64,000 nt of DNA, from positions 1,914,848-1,978,847 of the forward strand of contig NZ_CP139575.1 in assembly GCF_034298135.1 (NCBI RefSeq), given 5' to 3'. Source of the stretch: Lactobacillus acidophilus. Its GTDB lineage: Bacteria; Bacillota; Bacilli; Lactobacillales; Lactobacillaceae. Below the pieces are notes generated by a model. That model saw only the letters and a list, made by a program, of their open reading frames with translations, did not search any database and was not told the origin of the DNA. Within the stretch, counting starts at the first letter, position 1; the number at the start of each line of letters is the position of its first letter. A program made the position numbers and the translations under genes. Shown here one piece after another: positions 1 through 9,176 of this stretch.

Positions 1-1
1 G

Positions 2-2206
2 AGATTGCAGGAAAGTATGACTGCAATCGGTAACGATTACATGGGAATGAGAGGAAACTTTGAAGAAGGTTATTCAGGTGATAGCCTCCAAGGTACATAC
101 TTAGCAGGAGTTTGGTTCCCAGATAAAACGGTTGTTGGTTGGTGGAAGAATGGATATCCAAAATATTTTGGTAAAACACCAAATGCTCCAAGTTTTATTG
201 GAATTGGAATCAATGTAAATGGTGAAAAGGTCGATTTAGCTAAAGTTAAATTTAGCGACTTTGAATTATCACTAGACATGCATCAAGGTCTTCTTTCGAG
301 AAGTTTTATCTATGAAGGTAAAGATGTCAAAGTTAAGCTTGAATTTGAACGCTTTCTTCACATTGTTCAAAAAGAAGCTGCTCTAATTAAAGTTAAAGCA
401 ACTGTACTTGAAGGCCATGCAAAGATTGATTTTGACTCAACTTTAGACGGCACTGTTGTTAATGAAGACAGTAATTATGGCGATCGCTTCTGGATTCCAC
501 TTGGTGAAGATAAAGATGAAAAAACTATTCAAGTAAAGACTAAGAAAAATCCATATGACGTACCACAATTTACAGTATTGTTGAAAGAAGCATTACGTAA
601 TAATGGCGTAGCAGTAAATGGAGAAGTTACTACTGAAGATGCAAAATTGAGTGAAAGATTCTCAGTAGAATTAGACGAAGGTCAAAGCTATGAACTTGAA
701 AAAGATGTCATTGTTGTAACTAGTCGTGATGTTGAAGAAAAAGATCAAGCAGCCGTTGCTAACAACTTGATGAGTAAACTTCAAACCAAGAGTTTTGAAG
801 ATAACTTAGCAGATCATACAGAAGCTTGGAAGAAGCGTTGGGAAACAAGTGATGTAGAAATCAGCGGCGACGATGCAGCTCAACAAGGTATTCGCTTCAA
901 TATTTGTCAATTATTTATGACATATTACGGTGAAGACAAGCGCTTGAATGTAGGTCCTAAAGGCTTTACTGGTGAAAAATACGGTGGTGCCACTTATTGG
1001 GATACCGAAGCCTTTATCGTTCCAATGTATTTAGCAGTAACTAAACCAAGTGTTACAAGAGCACTTCTTCAATATCGTCACGATCAATTGCCAGGTGCTT
1101 ACCATAATGCTAAAGAACAAGGCCTTCCAGGTGCATTATTCCCAATGGTTACCTTCAATGGTATTGAATGTCACAACGAATGGGAAATCACATTTGAAGA
1201 AATTCACAGAAATGCAGATATTCCCCACGCAATAGCCATGTACACTGATTACACTGGCGATGACAGTTACGTTAAGAATGAAGGTATGGACGTTTTAGTC
1301 GGTACAGCAAGATTCTGGGCAGCTAGAGTTCACTGGTCAAAGATGCGTAACAAATACGTAATGCACGGTGTAACAGGTCCTAATGAATATGAAAATAACG
1401 TAAACAACAACTGGTTTACTAACACAATGGCTAGATGGCTTCTCAAATATACTTTGGAACGTTTGCCACTTGCTACTAAGGAAGCTCAAGAAAGAGTTCG
1501 TGTTACTGACGAAGAAAAAGCTAAATGGCAAGATATTGTGGATAACATGTACTTACCAGAAGATGAAGATCTTGGCATTTTCTTGCAACAAGATGATTTC
1601 TTAGATAAAGATATTCGTCCTGTTACTGAGATTGAAGATCAACGTCCAATTAATCAACACTGGTCATGGGACAAGATTTTACGTTCACCATTTATTAAGC
1701 AAGCCGATGTTTTACAAGGTATTTACTTCTTTGATGATCAATACACTATGGATCAAAAGGAAAAGAACTTCGATTTCTATGAACCATTAACAGTTCACGA
1801 AAGTTCACTTTCACCATGTATTTACTCAATTATGGCTGCAGAACTTGGCAAGAAAGAAAAGGCAGTTGAACTTTACCAAAGAACTGCACGTCTTGACCTT
1901 GATAACTATAATAACGACACAGTAGATGGTTTACACATTACTTCAATGAGTGGTTCATGGCTTGCGATTGTTCAAGGTTTCGCAGGGATGCGTTACGATC
2001 ATGATCAATTGAAGTTCAACCCATTTGTTCCTGATGGTTGGGATCACTACAGCTTTAAGATTAATTATCGTGGTCGTTTGATTGAAGTTTATGTAGATCA
2101 TGATGAATGCAAGATTACTTTACTTTCTGGTGATGATCTTGAAGTCATGGTACATGACAATAAATTGGATTTGAAGGAAGGTAAAACTAAATGCTTAAAG
2201 GCTTAA
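2..2206 (+). CDS. malP: Maltose phosphorylase (GH65), 5' end outside window
   Basis: Splits maltose with phosphate into glucose and beta-glucose 1-phosphate in the cytoplasm, feeding the next gene, beta-phosphoglucomutase. The reading frame is open from the first bases, so the true start lies upstream; about 733 of the usual roughly 750 residues are present. Family GH65 hallmarks are seen: the N-terminal GNDYMGMRGNFEEGY block, and the TGPNEYEN block near position 1380 that carries the general-acid Glu in characterised maltose phosphorylases. The stop overlaps the start of pgmB by 16 bp, indicating translational coupling. Pairing with pgmB and a maltodextrin ABC importer favours maltose over trehalose or kojibiose as substrate (inference). 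Confidence 0.93.
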   Translation, partial: RLQESMTAIGNDYMGMRGNFEEGYSGDSLQGTYLAGVWFPDKTVVGWWKNGYPKYFGKTPNAPSFIGIGINVNGEKVDLAKVKFSDFELSLDMHQGLLSRSFIYEGKDVKVKLEFERFLHIVQKEAALIKVKATVLEGHAKIDFDSTLDGTVVNEDSNYGDRFWIPLGEDKDEKTIQVKTKKNPYDVPQFTVLLKEALRNNGVAVNGEVTTEDAKLSERFSVELDEGQSYELEKDVIVVTSRDVEEKDQAAVANNLMSKLQTKSFEDNLADHTEAWKKRWETSDVEISGDDAAQQGIRFNICQLFMTYYGEDKRLNVGPKGFTGEKYGGATYWDTEAFIVPMYLAVTKPSVTRALLQYRHDQLPGAYHNAKEQGLPGALFPMVTFNGIECHNEWEITFEEIHRNADIPHAIAMYTDYTGDDSYVKNEGMDVLVGTARFWAARVHWSKMRNKYVMHGVTGPNEYENNVNNNWFTNTMARWLLKYTLERLPLATKEAQERVRVTDEEKAKWQDIVDNMYLPEDEDLGIFLQQDDFLDKDIRPVTEIEDQRPINQHWSWDKILRSPFIKQADVLQGIYFFDDQYTMDQKEKNFDFYEPLTVHESSLSPCIYSIMAAELGKKEKAVELYQRTARLDLDNYNNDTVDGLHITSMSGSWLAIVQGFAGMRYDHDQLKFNPFVPDGWDHYSFKINYRGRLIEVYVDHDECKITLLSGDDLEVMVHDNKLDLKEGKTKCLKA

Positions 2207-2856
2207 TTTTTGATTTAGATGGTGTCTTAACCGACTCAGCACGTTTCCACCTTACAGCTTGGAATAATTTGGCTAAGGAATTAGGCATTACTTTAACAAA
2301 CGAACAACTTGATAGTTTACGTGGTATTTCAAGAATGGATTCGCTTAATTTGATCTTGAAGTATGGCGGTCAAGAAGATAAGTATACTGAAGCAGAAAAA
2401 GAAAAATTTGCTGCAGAAAAGAATGCTAAGTTTGTTGAGCAAGTTGAAACAATGACACCAAAGGATATCCTACCTGGCATTCCAGAATTACTTAGTGATG
2501 CTAAGAAGCAAAACTTAAAGATGGTAATTGCTTCTGCTTCAAAGAATGCACCTAAGATTTTAACTAGACTAGGAATTATGGATGAATTTGATGGGATTGT
2601 TGATCCTGCCACTCTTCATCATGGTAAGCCAGATCCAGAAATTTATATCAAAGCGCAAGAACTTGTTGGATTGAAGGCAAATGAAGTAATTAGCTTTGAA
2701 GATGCCCAAGCTGGTGTTGAAGCAATTAAGGCTGCTCATCAATTTGCAGTTGGAATAGGTAATAAAAAGCTTTTGAAAGAAGCTGATTACATCGTTCCAA
2801 CCACTGCTGATCTTAAGCTTAGTGAAATTGAAAAAGTTTTTGAAGAGAAAGAATAA
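2191..2856 (+). CDS. pgmB: Beta-phosphoglucomutase
   Basis: HAD-superfamily enzyme of 221 residues converting beta-glucose 1-phosphate to glucose 6-phosphate, the step after maltose phosphorylase. The N-terminal DLDGVLTD motif (residues 8-15) holds the nucleophilic and acid/base aspartates typical of beta-phosphoglucomutases. TARFH-like cap residues (SARFHLTAW) and the C-terminal FEDAQAGVEAI motif IV also match. It overlaps malP by 16 bp. Its 3' flank originally ran into the msmK ribosome binding site but is now cut off from msmK by an insertion sequence. Confidence 0.95.
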   Translation: MLKGLIFDLDGVLTDSARFHLTAWNNLAKELGITLTNEQLDSLRGISRMDSLNLILKYGGQEDKYTEAEKEKFAAEKNAKFVEQVETMTPKDILPGIPELLSDAKKQNLKMVIASASKNAPKILTRLGIMDEFDGIVDPATLHHGKPDPEIYIKAQELVGLKANEVISFEDAQAGVEAIKAAHQFAVGIGNKKLLKEADYIVPTTADLKLSEIEKVFEEKE

Positions 2857-2878
2857 AAATTAAAAGAGAGTAGGGGAA

Positions 2879-2903
2879 TGTACTGAGACGTAAAAATTAG
2901 ACA
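2879..2903 (+). repeat. Left terminal inverted repeat of the IS
   Basis: 25 bp starting TGTACTGAGACGTAAAA; pairs with the complement of 4314-4338 at 20 of 25 positions. The flanking GAA at 2876-2878 is one copy of the target duplication. Confidence 0.92.
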
Positions 2904-2913
2904 AATATTTGTT

Positions 2914-4296
2914 CTAGCTGACTAAGGCTTGATCTCGATATTCAATCGGGGTTAAGCCTTTTAGTCTGCTCTTTATCCTTTCGTTGTTATAGTATTTGAT
3001 ATATTCTTCGATTGCTTGTGTTAATTCTTCAAGATTGTGATACTTGTACTCCTGATCATAGAACATTTCTGTTTTGAGCAGGCCAAAGAAGTTTTCCATT
3101 AGACCATCATCCATGGAATTACCTTTACGAGACATGCTTTGCGTGATGCCATGAAGCTTTAAGGCTCGCTGATAAACTCTGCTCTGATATTGACAGCCCT
3201 GATCTGTGTGAAAAATACAGGCATTAAGTGCCTTATGCTTGGCAAAAGCCTTATTGAGCATGGACATAACTAAATTCATATCCGGATGACGTGAGATTGA
3301 ATAAGAAACTATATCACCACCACAGCCGTCAAGAATTGGCGATAAGTAAAGTTTCTGACCATTTAAGTGAAATTCAGTGATGTCTGTATACCACTTCATA
3401 TTTGGTCGTATGGCAAAGAAGCCTCGATGAATCAGATTTGGAGCTATCTTACCAATCGTACCTTTATAACTGGAATACTTACGCTTGTTGCGTCTTCGAC
3501 CTTTGAGCTTAAGTTTGTGCATCCAGTATCGAACTGCTCGATCTGTAACGGCATAGCCTTCTTTTCGCAATTGCATAGCTACACGACGATAGCCATAACG
3601 TCTTTGATGATAATCGAAGATTTCTTTCATTCTGGATAAGAAACCTGGTTTCTTTCTCTTAGGCTTATCTTTAGGCTTGATAATGTTGTAGTAAGTACTG
3701 CGAGCTATTAAAGGCAGATCTTTATTTTGAGCCAAGACTGTAAATATATAGTCCAAGCTAACCTTGAATTCTTGCCTTAGTTCAGTGACTGCCTGAGCTA
3801 TTTCTTGTGATGTTTCTGATCCAAGGCGTTTAGTTTTTTTACGTAGGCATTGACGATACGCAATTTCAAGTTTTCTTCTTTGAGTTGCTGGATCTGCTTC
3901 TCTAAATCTTTGCGCGATGTTTGGGATTGCTTCTTCTGACTCATGAACGGAATGCCGTCCTTTCTTCTTGATAACGACATTATACCCATTTTTCTTATAT
4001 TCGCGAATCCAATTATACAAGATACCGTTGCTTCTTAGTCCCAGATCTAAAGACAACTGATTAATTGAATTATTACCAGTTAATGATCTAACAATGGCTT
4101 TTTCCTTAAATTCTTTGGTAAACAATTCCTTAGATTTATCATAGATTTCGATCCCATGACGATCTATTAAATTAACCATATATTGTAGGGTAGAACGATT
4201 TAATTTTATTTCAGAAGCGATTACAGATAAGGATTCATTTCCATTTCTCCAATCATTATAAATTTTAAGTCTTTGTTTTTTGTTTAATTTGGACAT
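2914..4296 (-). CDS. IS3-family transposase, probably frame-altered
   Basis: 460 residues in one frame. The N-terminal third carries helix-turn-helix segments (SVIASEIKLNRSTLQYM; SINQLSLDLGLRSNGILYNWI) and the C-terminal half an integrase (rve) core with the DDE residues in WYTDITEF, FHTDQGCQYQ and MENFFGLLKTE. IS3 elements normally express OrfA and, by -1 slippage, OrfAB. Here residues about 105-150 look non-native. The neighbouring frame (minus strand, 3989-3798) encodes a typical OrfA leucine-zipper tail (LEKQIQQLKEENLKLR) and ends at a GTA-AAA-AAA slippery site whose -1 shift re-enters the long frame. The copy seems to have gained one base near 3955, fusing the frames while losing the zipper. 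Activity is doubtful. Confidence 0.85.
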   Translation of the reverse strand: MSKLNKKQRLKIYNDWRNGNESLSVIASEIKLNRSTLQYMVNLIDRHGIEIYDKSKELFTKEFKEKAIVRSLTGNNSINQLSLDLGLRSNGILYNWIREYKKNGYNVVIKKKGRHSVHESEEAIPNIAQRFREADPATQRRKLEIAYRQCLRKKTKRLGSETSQEIAQAVTELRQEFKVSLDYIFTVLAQNKDLPLIARSTYYNIIKPKDKPKRKKPGFLSRMKEIFDYHQRRYGYRRVAMQLRKEGYAVTDRAVRYWMHKLKLKGRRRNKRKYSSYKGTIGKIAPNLIHRGFFAIRPNMKWYTDITEFHLNGQKLYLSPILDGCGGDIVSYSISRHPDMNLVMSMLNKAFAKHKALNACIFHTDQGCQYQSRVYQRALKLHGITQSMSRKGNSMDDGLMENFFGLLKTEMFYDQEYKYHNLEELTQAIEEYIKYYNNERIKSRLKGLTPIEYRDQALVS

Positions 4297-4303
4297 AGTA
4301 AAA

Positions 4304-4330
4304 GCCGTAAAAGTGTCTAACTTTTACGGC
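4304..4330. other. Perfect 10-bp hairpin inside the right IS end
   Basis: GCCGTAAAAG, a 7-base loop, then CTTTTACGGC. In transcripts entering the element towards the transposase it lies just upstream of the transposase start (4296). In transcripts leaving towards msmK it ends 14 bases before the msmK ATG. IS elements often use such hairpins to block translation of transposase from outside transcripts (family knowledge); its effect on msmK is inferred. Confidence 0.75.
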
Positions 4331-4338
4331 CCACTTCA
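4314..4338 (-). repeat. Right terminal inverted repeat of the IS
   Basis: 25 bp whose complement begins TGAAGTGGGCCGTAAAAG. It is followed directly by GAA (4339-4341), the second target duplication copy, and by the msmK start codon at 4345. Confidence 0.92.
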
Positions 4339-4344
4339 GAAACA

Positions 4345-5451
4345 ATGGTTGAGGTTGATTTAAACCATATTTACAAGAAATATGCAGGTAACGATCGGTA
4401 TTCTGTAAATGACTTTAACTTACACATTAAAGACAAGGAATTTATCGTTTTCGTTGGTCCATCAGGTTGTGGTAAGTCAACTACATTAAGAATGGTTGCC
4501 GGTTTGGAAGATATCAGTGAAGGAACTTTGGAAATCGATCATAAAGTAATGAACGATGTTGCTCCAAAAGACCGTCACATTGCGATGGTTTTCCAGAACT
4601 ATGCTTTGTATCCACATATGACCATTTATGACAACATGGCATTTGGTCTTAAGCTTCGTCACACACCTAAGGATGTTATCGACAAGAAGGTTAAAGAAGC
4701 AGCTAAGATGTTAGGTCTAGAAGATTATCTAGATAAAAAGCCAGGTGCTTTATCCGGTGGTCAAAGACAGCGTGTTGCATTAGGACGTGCGATCGTTCGT
4801 GCCGCACCTATCTTCTTAATGGATGAACCATTATCAAATCTTGATGCTAAGCTTCGTGTGGTGATGCGTACAGAAATTGCTAAGCTTCACCAAGAATTGG
4901 GAACTACAACTATTTATGTTACCCACGATCAGACTGAAGCGATGACTTTGGCTGACAGAGTTGTTGTTATGTCTGTTGGTAAAGTTGAGCAAATCGGGTC
5001 ACCACTTGAGGTTTACAACAAGCCAGTAAATATGTTTGTTGCTGGATTCATTGGTTCTCCTCAAATGAACTTCTTCAATGTTCACTATAAGAACGGTCGA
5101 ATTAGTGATGGCAAAGGGTTGAATATTGGTATTCCTGAAGGTAAAGCAAAATTACTTGAAGAAAAAGGATACAACGATAAGGACTTAGTCTTCGGTATTC
5201 GTCCAGAAGATATTCACTCAGAAGAAGCATTTATGGAAACTTGGCCAGATTCAGTAGTTGAATCAAAAGTTGTTGTTTCAGAACTTTTAGGTGCAACTAT
5301 TCAACTTCACCAAGAAGTAGATGGCACTGAATTTACTGCAATCGTAAATTCACGTGATTTCCATAAACCAGGTGATATGGTCAGGATGGGCTTCGATGTT
5401 AATAAGGCTCACTTCTTCGATAAGGATAGTACAAAAGCTATCGTTAACTAA
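4345..5451 (+). CDS. msmK: Sugar ABC transporter ATPase (MsmK/MalK type)
   Basis: 368-residue ATPase that energises the maltodextrin importer encoded by the next three genes. It shows Walker [10 protein letters not shown] (residues about 38-46), Q-loop [13 protein letters not shown], signature [14 protein letters not shown], Walker [16 protein letters not shown], the H-loop in YVTHDQ, and a C-terminal TOBE-type domain with the GIRPEDI motif of the CUT1 sugar subfamily. The start is ATG 4345, but the sequence before it is the end of an insertion sequence with no purine-rich ribosome binding site; the ancestral one sits at 2873-2878 on the far side. Translation may therefore be reduced. A 3' stem-loop (5466-5495) precedes malE. 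Confidence 0.94.
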   Translation: MVEVDLNHIYKKYAGNDRYSVNDFNLHIKDKEFIVFVGPSGCGKSTTLRMVAGLEDISEGTLEIDHKVMNDVAPKDRHIAMVFQNYALYPHMTIYDNMAFGLKLRHTPKDVIDKKVKEAAKMLGLEDYLDKKPGALSGGQRQRVALGRAIVRAAPIFLMDEPLSNLDAKLRVVMRTEIAKLHQELGTTTIYVTHDQTEAMTLADRVVVMSVGKVEQIGSPLEVYNKPVNMFVAGFIGSPQMNFFNVHYKNGRISDGKGLNIGIPEGKAKLLEEKGYNDKDLVFGIRPEDIHSEEAFMETWPDSVVESKVVVSELLGATIQLHQEVDGTEFTAIVNSRDFHKPGDMVRMGFDVNKAHFFDKDSTKAIVN

Positions 5452-5465
5452 TTTTATTAAAGCTT

Positions 5466-5495
5466 ACAACCATAGGTAGCAAAGGCTACTGTTGT
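5466..5495 (+). other. Intergenic stem-loop between msmK and malE
   Basis: Arms ACAAC/GTTGT and GGTAGC/GCTACT with an internal CATA bulge and an AAAG loop, with no T-run. It may stabilise or process the operon mRNA so the binding protein is made in excess; the function is inferred only. Confidence 0.4.
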
Positions 5496-5537
5496 TAAGA
5501 ATTGTTTATTGTTTTGATTTTTTAGGAGGAAAAAGTC

Positions 5538-6764
5538 ATGAAGTTTTGGAAGAAAATGGCTTTAGGTAGTACTGCTGTTTTAGCTGCTATGTCACTTGCA
5601 GCTTGTTCAAATGGCTCATCAAATTCATCAAGTTCAAGTAACACTTCAAATAAGAAGGCTAACTTGACACTTTGGGTAGATACTGAACAAGTACCTTACT
5701 ACAAACAAATTGCTAAGGACTTTACTAAGAAGAACAAGAACATTAAGGTTCGTGTTGTACAAAGTCCAAACGGTTCAGCTAACGCTAAGACAGATGTTGG
5801 TAAGGACCCATCAAAGGCAGCTGATGTATTTGAAGTACCTAACGACCAATTAGGTCAAATGGCAGAAGCAGGCTACATTAACCCACTTTCACCATCTGCA
5901 TCTAAGGACATCAAGGCTAACTACATTGATGTTGCATCAAAGGGTGTAACTTGGAAGGGCAAGGTTTACGCATTTTCATACGCACAACAAGCTCAAACTA
6001 TTTACTACAACAAGTCTAAGCTTTCAGCAAATGACGTTAAGGATTGGAAGACTTTAACTTCTAAAGGTGTTGTAGCTACTGACTTCACTAACGCATATGT
6101 AATGTGGCCAGTAATGTTCTCAGCAGGTACGAAGCTTTATGGTAACAATGGTGAAGACCTTAAGGGTTCAACATTTAATTCACAAGACGGTATTAATGCT
6201 TTGAAGTGGTACGCAGCTCAAAAGAAGAATAAAGGCGTAATGCAAACTTCAAATGCTTTGAATCAATTGAAGAAGGGTAATGCTCAAGCAATCCTTGATG
6301 GTCCATGGAACGCAGCTAATATTAAGAAGATTTTAGGTAAGAACTTTGCAGTTGCTAAGTATCCTAAGATTGATGTTGGCGGTAAGAATGTACAAATGGA
6401 AGCATTCCTTGGTATTGAAGGCTTCGCAGTTAACTCAAACACTAAGAATGCTAAAGCTGCTTCAGACTTAGCTGCTTACATCACTAATAAGAAGTCACAA
6501 TTGATTGCTCACAAAGAAGCAGGTCAAATTCCTGTATTAAAGGCTGCAGTTAACTCAAGTGCAGTTAAGAGTGATCCAGTTGCTGAAGCTGTAATTGAAA
6601 TGGCTAAGCCAGGTAACTCAGTATTGCAACCTAAGCTTCCACAAATGGCTGCATTCTGGAATGGTTCAGCTCCACTTATCAGTGGTACTTACGATGGTAA
6701 GATTAAGCCAAGTCAATACAAGGCACAACTTGCTAAACTCGCAAAGACTGTTGAAAAGAAATAG
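5538..6764 (+). CDS. malE: Maltose/maltodextrin-binding lipoprotein
   Basis: 408-residue extracellular solute-binding protein (family 1) that delivers maltose or maltodextrin to the MalF-MalG permease. A lipoprotein signal peptide is seen: positive MKFWKK, hydrophobic stretch, and lipobox LAAC with the lipidated Cys23, followed by a Ser/Asn-rich linker. The mature part begins with LTLWVDTEQVPYYKQIAKDF, typical of MalE-like proteins. Start ATG 5538 follows a strong AGGAGG. It sits between msmK and malF; a hairpin with a T-run follows the gene and should raise its level relative to the permeases. Confidence 0.94.
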   Translation: MKFWKKMALGSTAVLAAMSLAACSNGSSNSSSSSNTSNKKANLTLWVDTEQVPYYKQIAKDFTKKNKNIKVRVVQSPNGSANAKTDVGKDPSKAADVFEVPNDQLGQMAEAGYINPLSPSASKDIKANYIDVASKGVTWKGKVYAFSYAQQAQTIYYNKSKLSANDVKDWKTLTSKGVVATDFTNAYVMWPVMFSAGTKLYGNNGEDLKGSTFNSQDGINALKWYAAQKKNKGVMQTSNALNQLKKGNAQAILDGPWNAANIKKILGKNFAVAKYPKIDVGGKNVQMEAFLGIEGFAVNSNTKNAKAASDLAAYITNKKSQLIAHKEAGQIPVLKAAVNSSAVKSDPVAEAVIEMAKPGNSVLQPKLPQMAAFWNGSAPLISGTYDGKIKPSQYKAQLAKLAKTVEKK

Positions 6765-6780
6765 TCAACTAAAAGCATAA

Positions 6781-6816
6781 GCAAAGGTTGGGCTAAAAAT
6801 TGTCCAACCTTTTTGC
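6781..6816 (+). terminator. Partial terminator between malE and malF
   Basis: Stem GCAAAGGTTGG / CCAACCTTTTTGC with an approximately 12-base loop; the T-rich stretch is part of the right arm. Such hairpins after binding-protein genes reduce, rather than stop, downstream transcription (known arrangement; strength here inferred). Confidence 0.65.
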
Positions 6817-6834
6817 CTAAGAAGGGGAGAAGTT

Positions 6835-8193
6835 ATGTTTCTAAAGAAAAAGCATGTAGCTCCTAAAGCGACATACCGTGAAGTATGGTCAAAAGGTGAT
6901 CTTGCTACCAAGTTATCATTTTTCATAATGGGTAGTAATGCCTTAGCTAACAAACAATGGGTAAAAGGTCTTGCATTTTTACTTTCAGAAATTATTTTCA
7001 TTGTTTGGTTTGTTCTTAGCGGTATTCCAACTTTAAATACTTTAGCTACATTAGGTACTAATAAGACCAAAAAAGTTGTTTATGATGCTGCACAAGGTGT
7101 TTATGTTACTAAGCAACCGTCAAACTCAGTTTTAATTTTGCTATTTGGGGTGCTGGCAGTAATTTTATGTATAGCAATTATTTATCTATACATTGTTAAC
7201 TTGCGCTCAACAAGACATAATTACATATTAAAACGTGATGGTGGTCACATTCCGACCAATGTTGAAGAACTTAAGAGCTTACTTGACACGCGTTTACACG
7301 CAACTTTAATGGTTATACCATTATTAGGTATTTTGTTCTTTACCATCTTGCCAACAATCTTTATGATTTCAATGGCATTTACTAACTATGACCGTCAACA
7401 CCCAATTGCCTTCTCTTGGACTGGATTTCAAGCATTTGGTAATGTTCTTAGTGGTGACTTAGCGGGTACTTTCTTCCCAGTATTGGGCTGGACATTGATT
7501 TGGGCTGTAGCAGCTACTGCTACTACTTTCTTCTTTGGTGTGTTACTTGCTTTATTGATTGAATCCAAGGGTATTAAACATAAGGGCTTTTGGAGAACAG
7601 TCTTTGTAATTGTTTGGGCTGTTCCTCAATTCGTTTCACTTTTAATGATGGCTCAGTTCTTGGACTATCAAGGTGCTTTAAACAATATCTTGATGAACTT
7701 ACACTGGATTAGCTCTCCTATCCACTTTATTGATAACCAGGCTTCACCATTGGTAGCCAGAATTACAGTTATTATTGTTAACATGTGGATCGGTATTCCA
7801 GTTTCAATGCTGGTATCTACAGCTATTATTCAAAACTTGCCACAAGATCAAATTGAAGCTGCCAAGATTGATGGTGCTAATGCTGCACAAATTTTCAGAT
7901 CAATTACTTTCCCACAAATCTTATTTGTTATGGCACCTTCACTTATCCAACAATTTATTGGTAACATTAACAACTTCAATGTTATCTTCTTGCTGACAGG
8001 TGGTGCGCCGATGAACAGTCACTATAACGGCGCCGGATCGACTGACTTACTGGTAACGTGGTTGTATAACTTAACGTTCGGGCAAGAGCAGCGATATAAC
8101 GCTTCAGCCGTACTTGGTATCTTAATCTTTATAATTAGTGCGGTTGTATCGTTGATAGCATATAGACACACTAACGCTTATAAGGAGGGCTAG
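6835..8193 (+). CDS. malF: Maltodextrin ABC transporter permease MalF
   Basis: 452-residue inner-membrane permease. It has a long N-terminal region with two membrane helices before the core, then the core with the EAA coupling motif EAAKIDGANAAQIFRSITFP near residues 343-362 that docks on the ATPase. Start ATG 6835 follows AAGAAGGGGAG. The gene for its partner MalG starts 3 bases after the stop. MalF proteins are longer than other CUT1 permeases because of this extra N-terminal part, as seen here. Confidence 0.92.
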   Translation: MFLKKKHVAPKATYREVWSKGDLATKLSFFIMGSNALANKQWVKGLAFLLSEIIFIVWFVLSGIPTLNTLATLGTNKTKKVVYDAAQGVYVTKQPSNSVLILLFGVLAVILCIAIIYLYIVNLRSTRHNYILKRDGGHIPTNVEELKSLLDTRLHATLMVIPLLGILFFTILPTIFMISMAFTNYDRQHPIAFSWTGFQAFGNVLSGDLAGTFFPVLGWTLIWAVAATATTFFFGVLLALLIESKGIKHKGFWRTVFVIVWAVPQFVSLLMMAQFLDYQGALNNILMNLHWISSPIHFIDNQASPLVARITVIIVNMWIGIPVSMLVSTAIIQNLPQDQIEAAKIDGANAAQIFRSITFPQILFVMAPSLIQQFIGNINNFNVIFLLTGGAPMNSHYNGAGSTDLLVTWLYNLTFGQEQRYNASAVLGILIFIISAVVSLIAYRHTNAYKEG

Positions 8194-8195
8194 AC

Positions 8196-9053
8196 ATGAA
8201 GTCATATTCTAATCAAAGACGGCTCTCATTAATCTTTCGGTATATTCTTTTAACTGTATTAGCTATTCTTTGGATTTTACCGATTGTCTGGATCGTCTTG
8301 GCAAGTTTTTCATACAATGATACTGGATTTGTTTCGACCTTCTGGCCAGAACAATTTACTTTGCAAAACTATATTGGTATTTTTACTAATTCACAGTATC
8401 CATTTGTTAACTGGATTATTAATACATTGATTGTTTCACTTCTTTCAATGATTATCTCAACATTCTTAACAATTTCAGTTGCCTATGTTTTATCACGACT
8501 TCGTTTTAAGTTTAGAAAGCCATTTCTTCAAATTGCTTTAGTTTTGGGGATGTTCCCAGGTTTCATGTCAATGATTGCCTTGTACTACATCTTAAAAGGT
8601 TTGAATATGTTAAACCTCTTTGGTTTACTTTTGGTTTACGTTGGTGGTGCCGGACTTGGCTTCTACGTTGCTAAAGGATTCTTTGATACAATTCCTAGAT
8701 CAATTGATGAAGCTGCTGAAATTGATGGTGCTACTAAGTGGCAAGTATTTCTTCATATTGGATTGCCACTTTCAAAGCCAATGATCGTTTATACTGCTTT
8801 AACTGCTTTCATTGCACCTTGGACAGACTTCATTTTCTCAGGTATCATTCTTTCAACTTCAGGAAATGCGAAGACTTATACTATTGCCTACGGACTTTAC
8901 AACATGGTTCACACGGCTAAGGGTAATGCAACTGCATACTTTGCACAATTCGTTGCAGGATGTGTAATCATTGCTATCCCTATTACTATCTTGTTTGTCT
9001 TCATGCAGAAGTTCTATGTTAATGGTATTACTGCTGGTGCTGATAAAGGTTAA
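8196..9053 (+). CDS. malG: Maltodextrin ABC transporter permease MalG
   Basis: 285-residue permease with about six membrane helices, pairing with MalF. The EAA motif is DEAAEIDGATKWQVFLHIGL around residue 170-190. The SD AAGGAGGG lies at the 3' end of malF, so the two are translationally linked. It is the last gene of the maltodextrin operon: a strong terminator follows at 9073. Confidence 0.93.
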   Translation: MKSYSNQRRLSLIFRYILLTVLAILWILPIVWIVLASFSYNDTGFVSTFWPEQFTLQNYIGIFTNSQYPFVNWIINTLIVSLLSMIISTFLTISVAYVLSRLRFKFRKPFLQIALVLGMFPGFMSMIALYYILKGLNMLNLFGLLLVYVGGAGLGFYVAKGFFDTIPRSIDEAAEIDGATKWQVFLHIGLPLSKPMIVYTALTAFIAPWTDFIFSGIILSTSGNAKTYTIAYGLYNMVHTAKGNATAYFAQFVAGCVIIAIPITILFVFMQKFYVNGITAGADKG

Positions 9054-9072
9054 TCAAAAATTTGCTTATGCT

Positions 9073-9104
9073 AAAAAATGTCTTGCTTCGGCAAGGCATT
9101 TTTT
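9073..9104 (+). terminator. Terminator of the maltodextrin operon
   Basis: Stem AAAAAATGTCTTGC, TTCG tetraloop, GCAAGGCATTTTTT; it can work in both directions. Confidence 0.9.
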
Positions 9105-9176
9105 GTTTGCTTTTGAAGGCGAAGTTATACAATCAACTTAAGATGATTAACATAACTAGAATTAGGAAGTGACGAA

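Larger units (their letters stand above)
2879..4338 (-). mobile_element. IS3-family (IS150-like) insertion sequence, 1460 bp, with 3-bp target duplication
   Basis: Bounded by 25-bp imperfect inverted repeats (20 of 25 matching) that begin TG and end CA: 2879-2903 and 4314-4338. The trinucleotide GAA at 2876-2878 is repeated at 4339-4341, giving a 3-bp target duplication as expected for IS150-type elements. It encodes one transposase on the minus strand. Removing the element and one GAA restores an AGGGGAA ribosome binding site six to seven bases before the msmK ATG, so the insertion separated a gene from its own translation signal. Confidence 0.95.

Noticed and set aside
3798..3989. Separate 63-residue gene inside the IS
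   Set aside because: It is the displaced coiled-coil tail of OrfA, not an independent gene.
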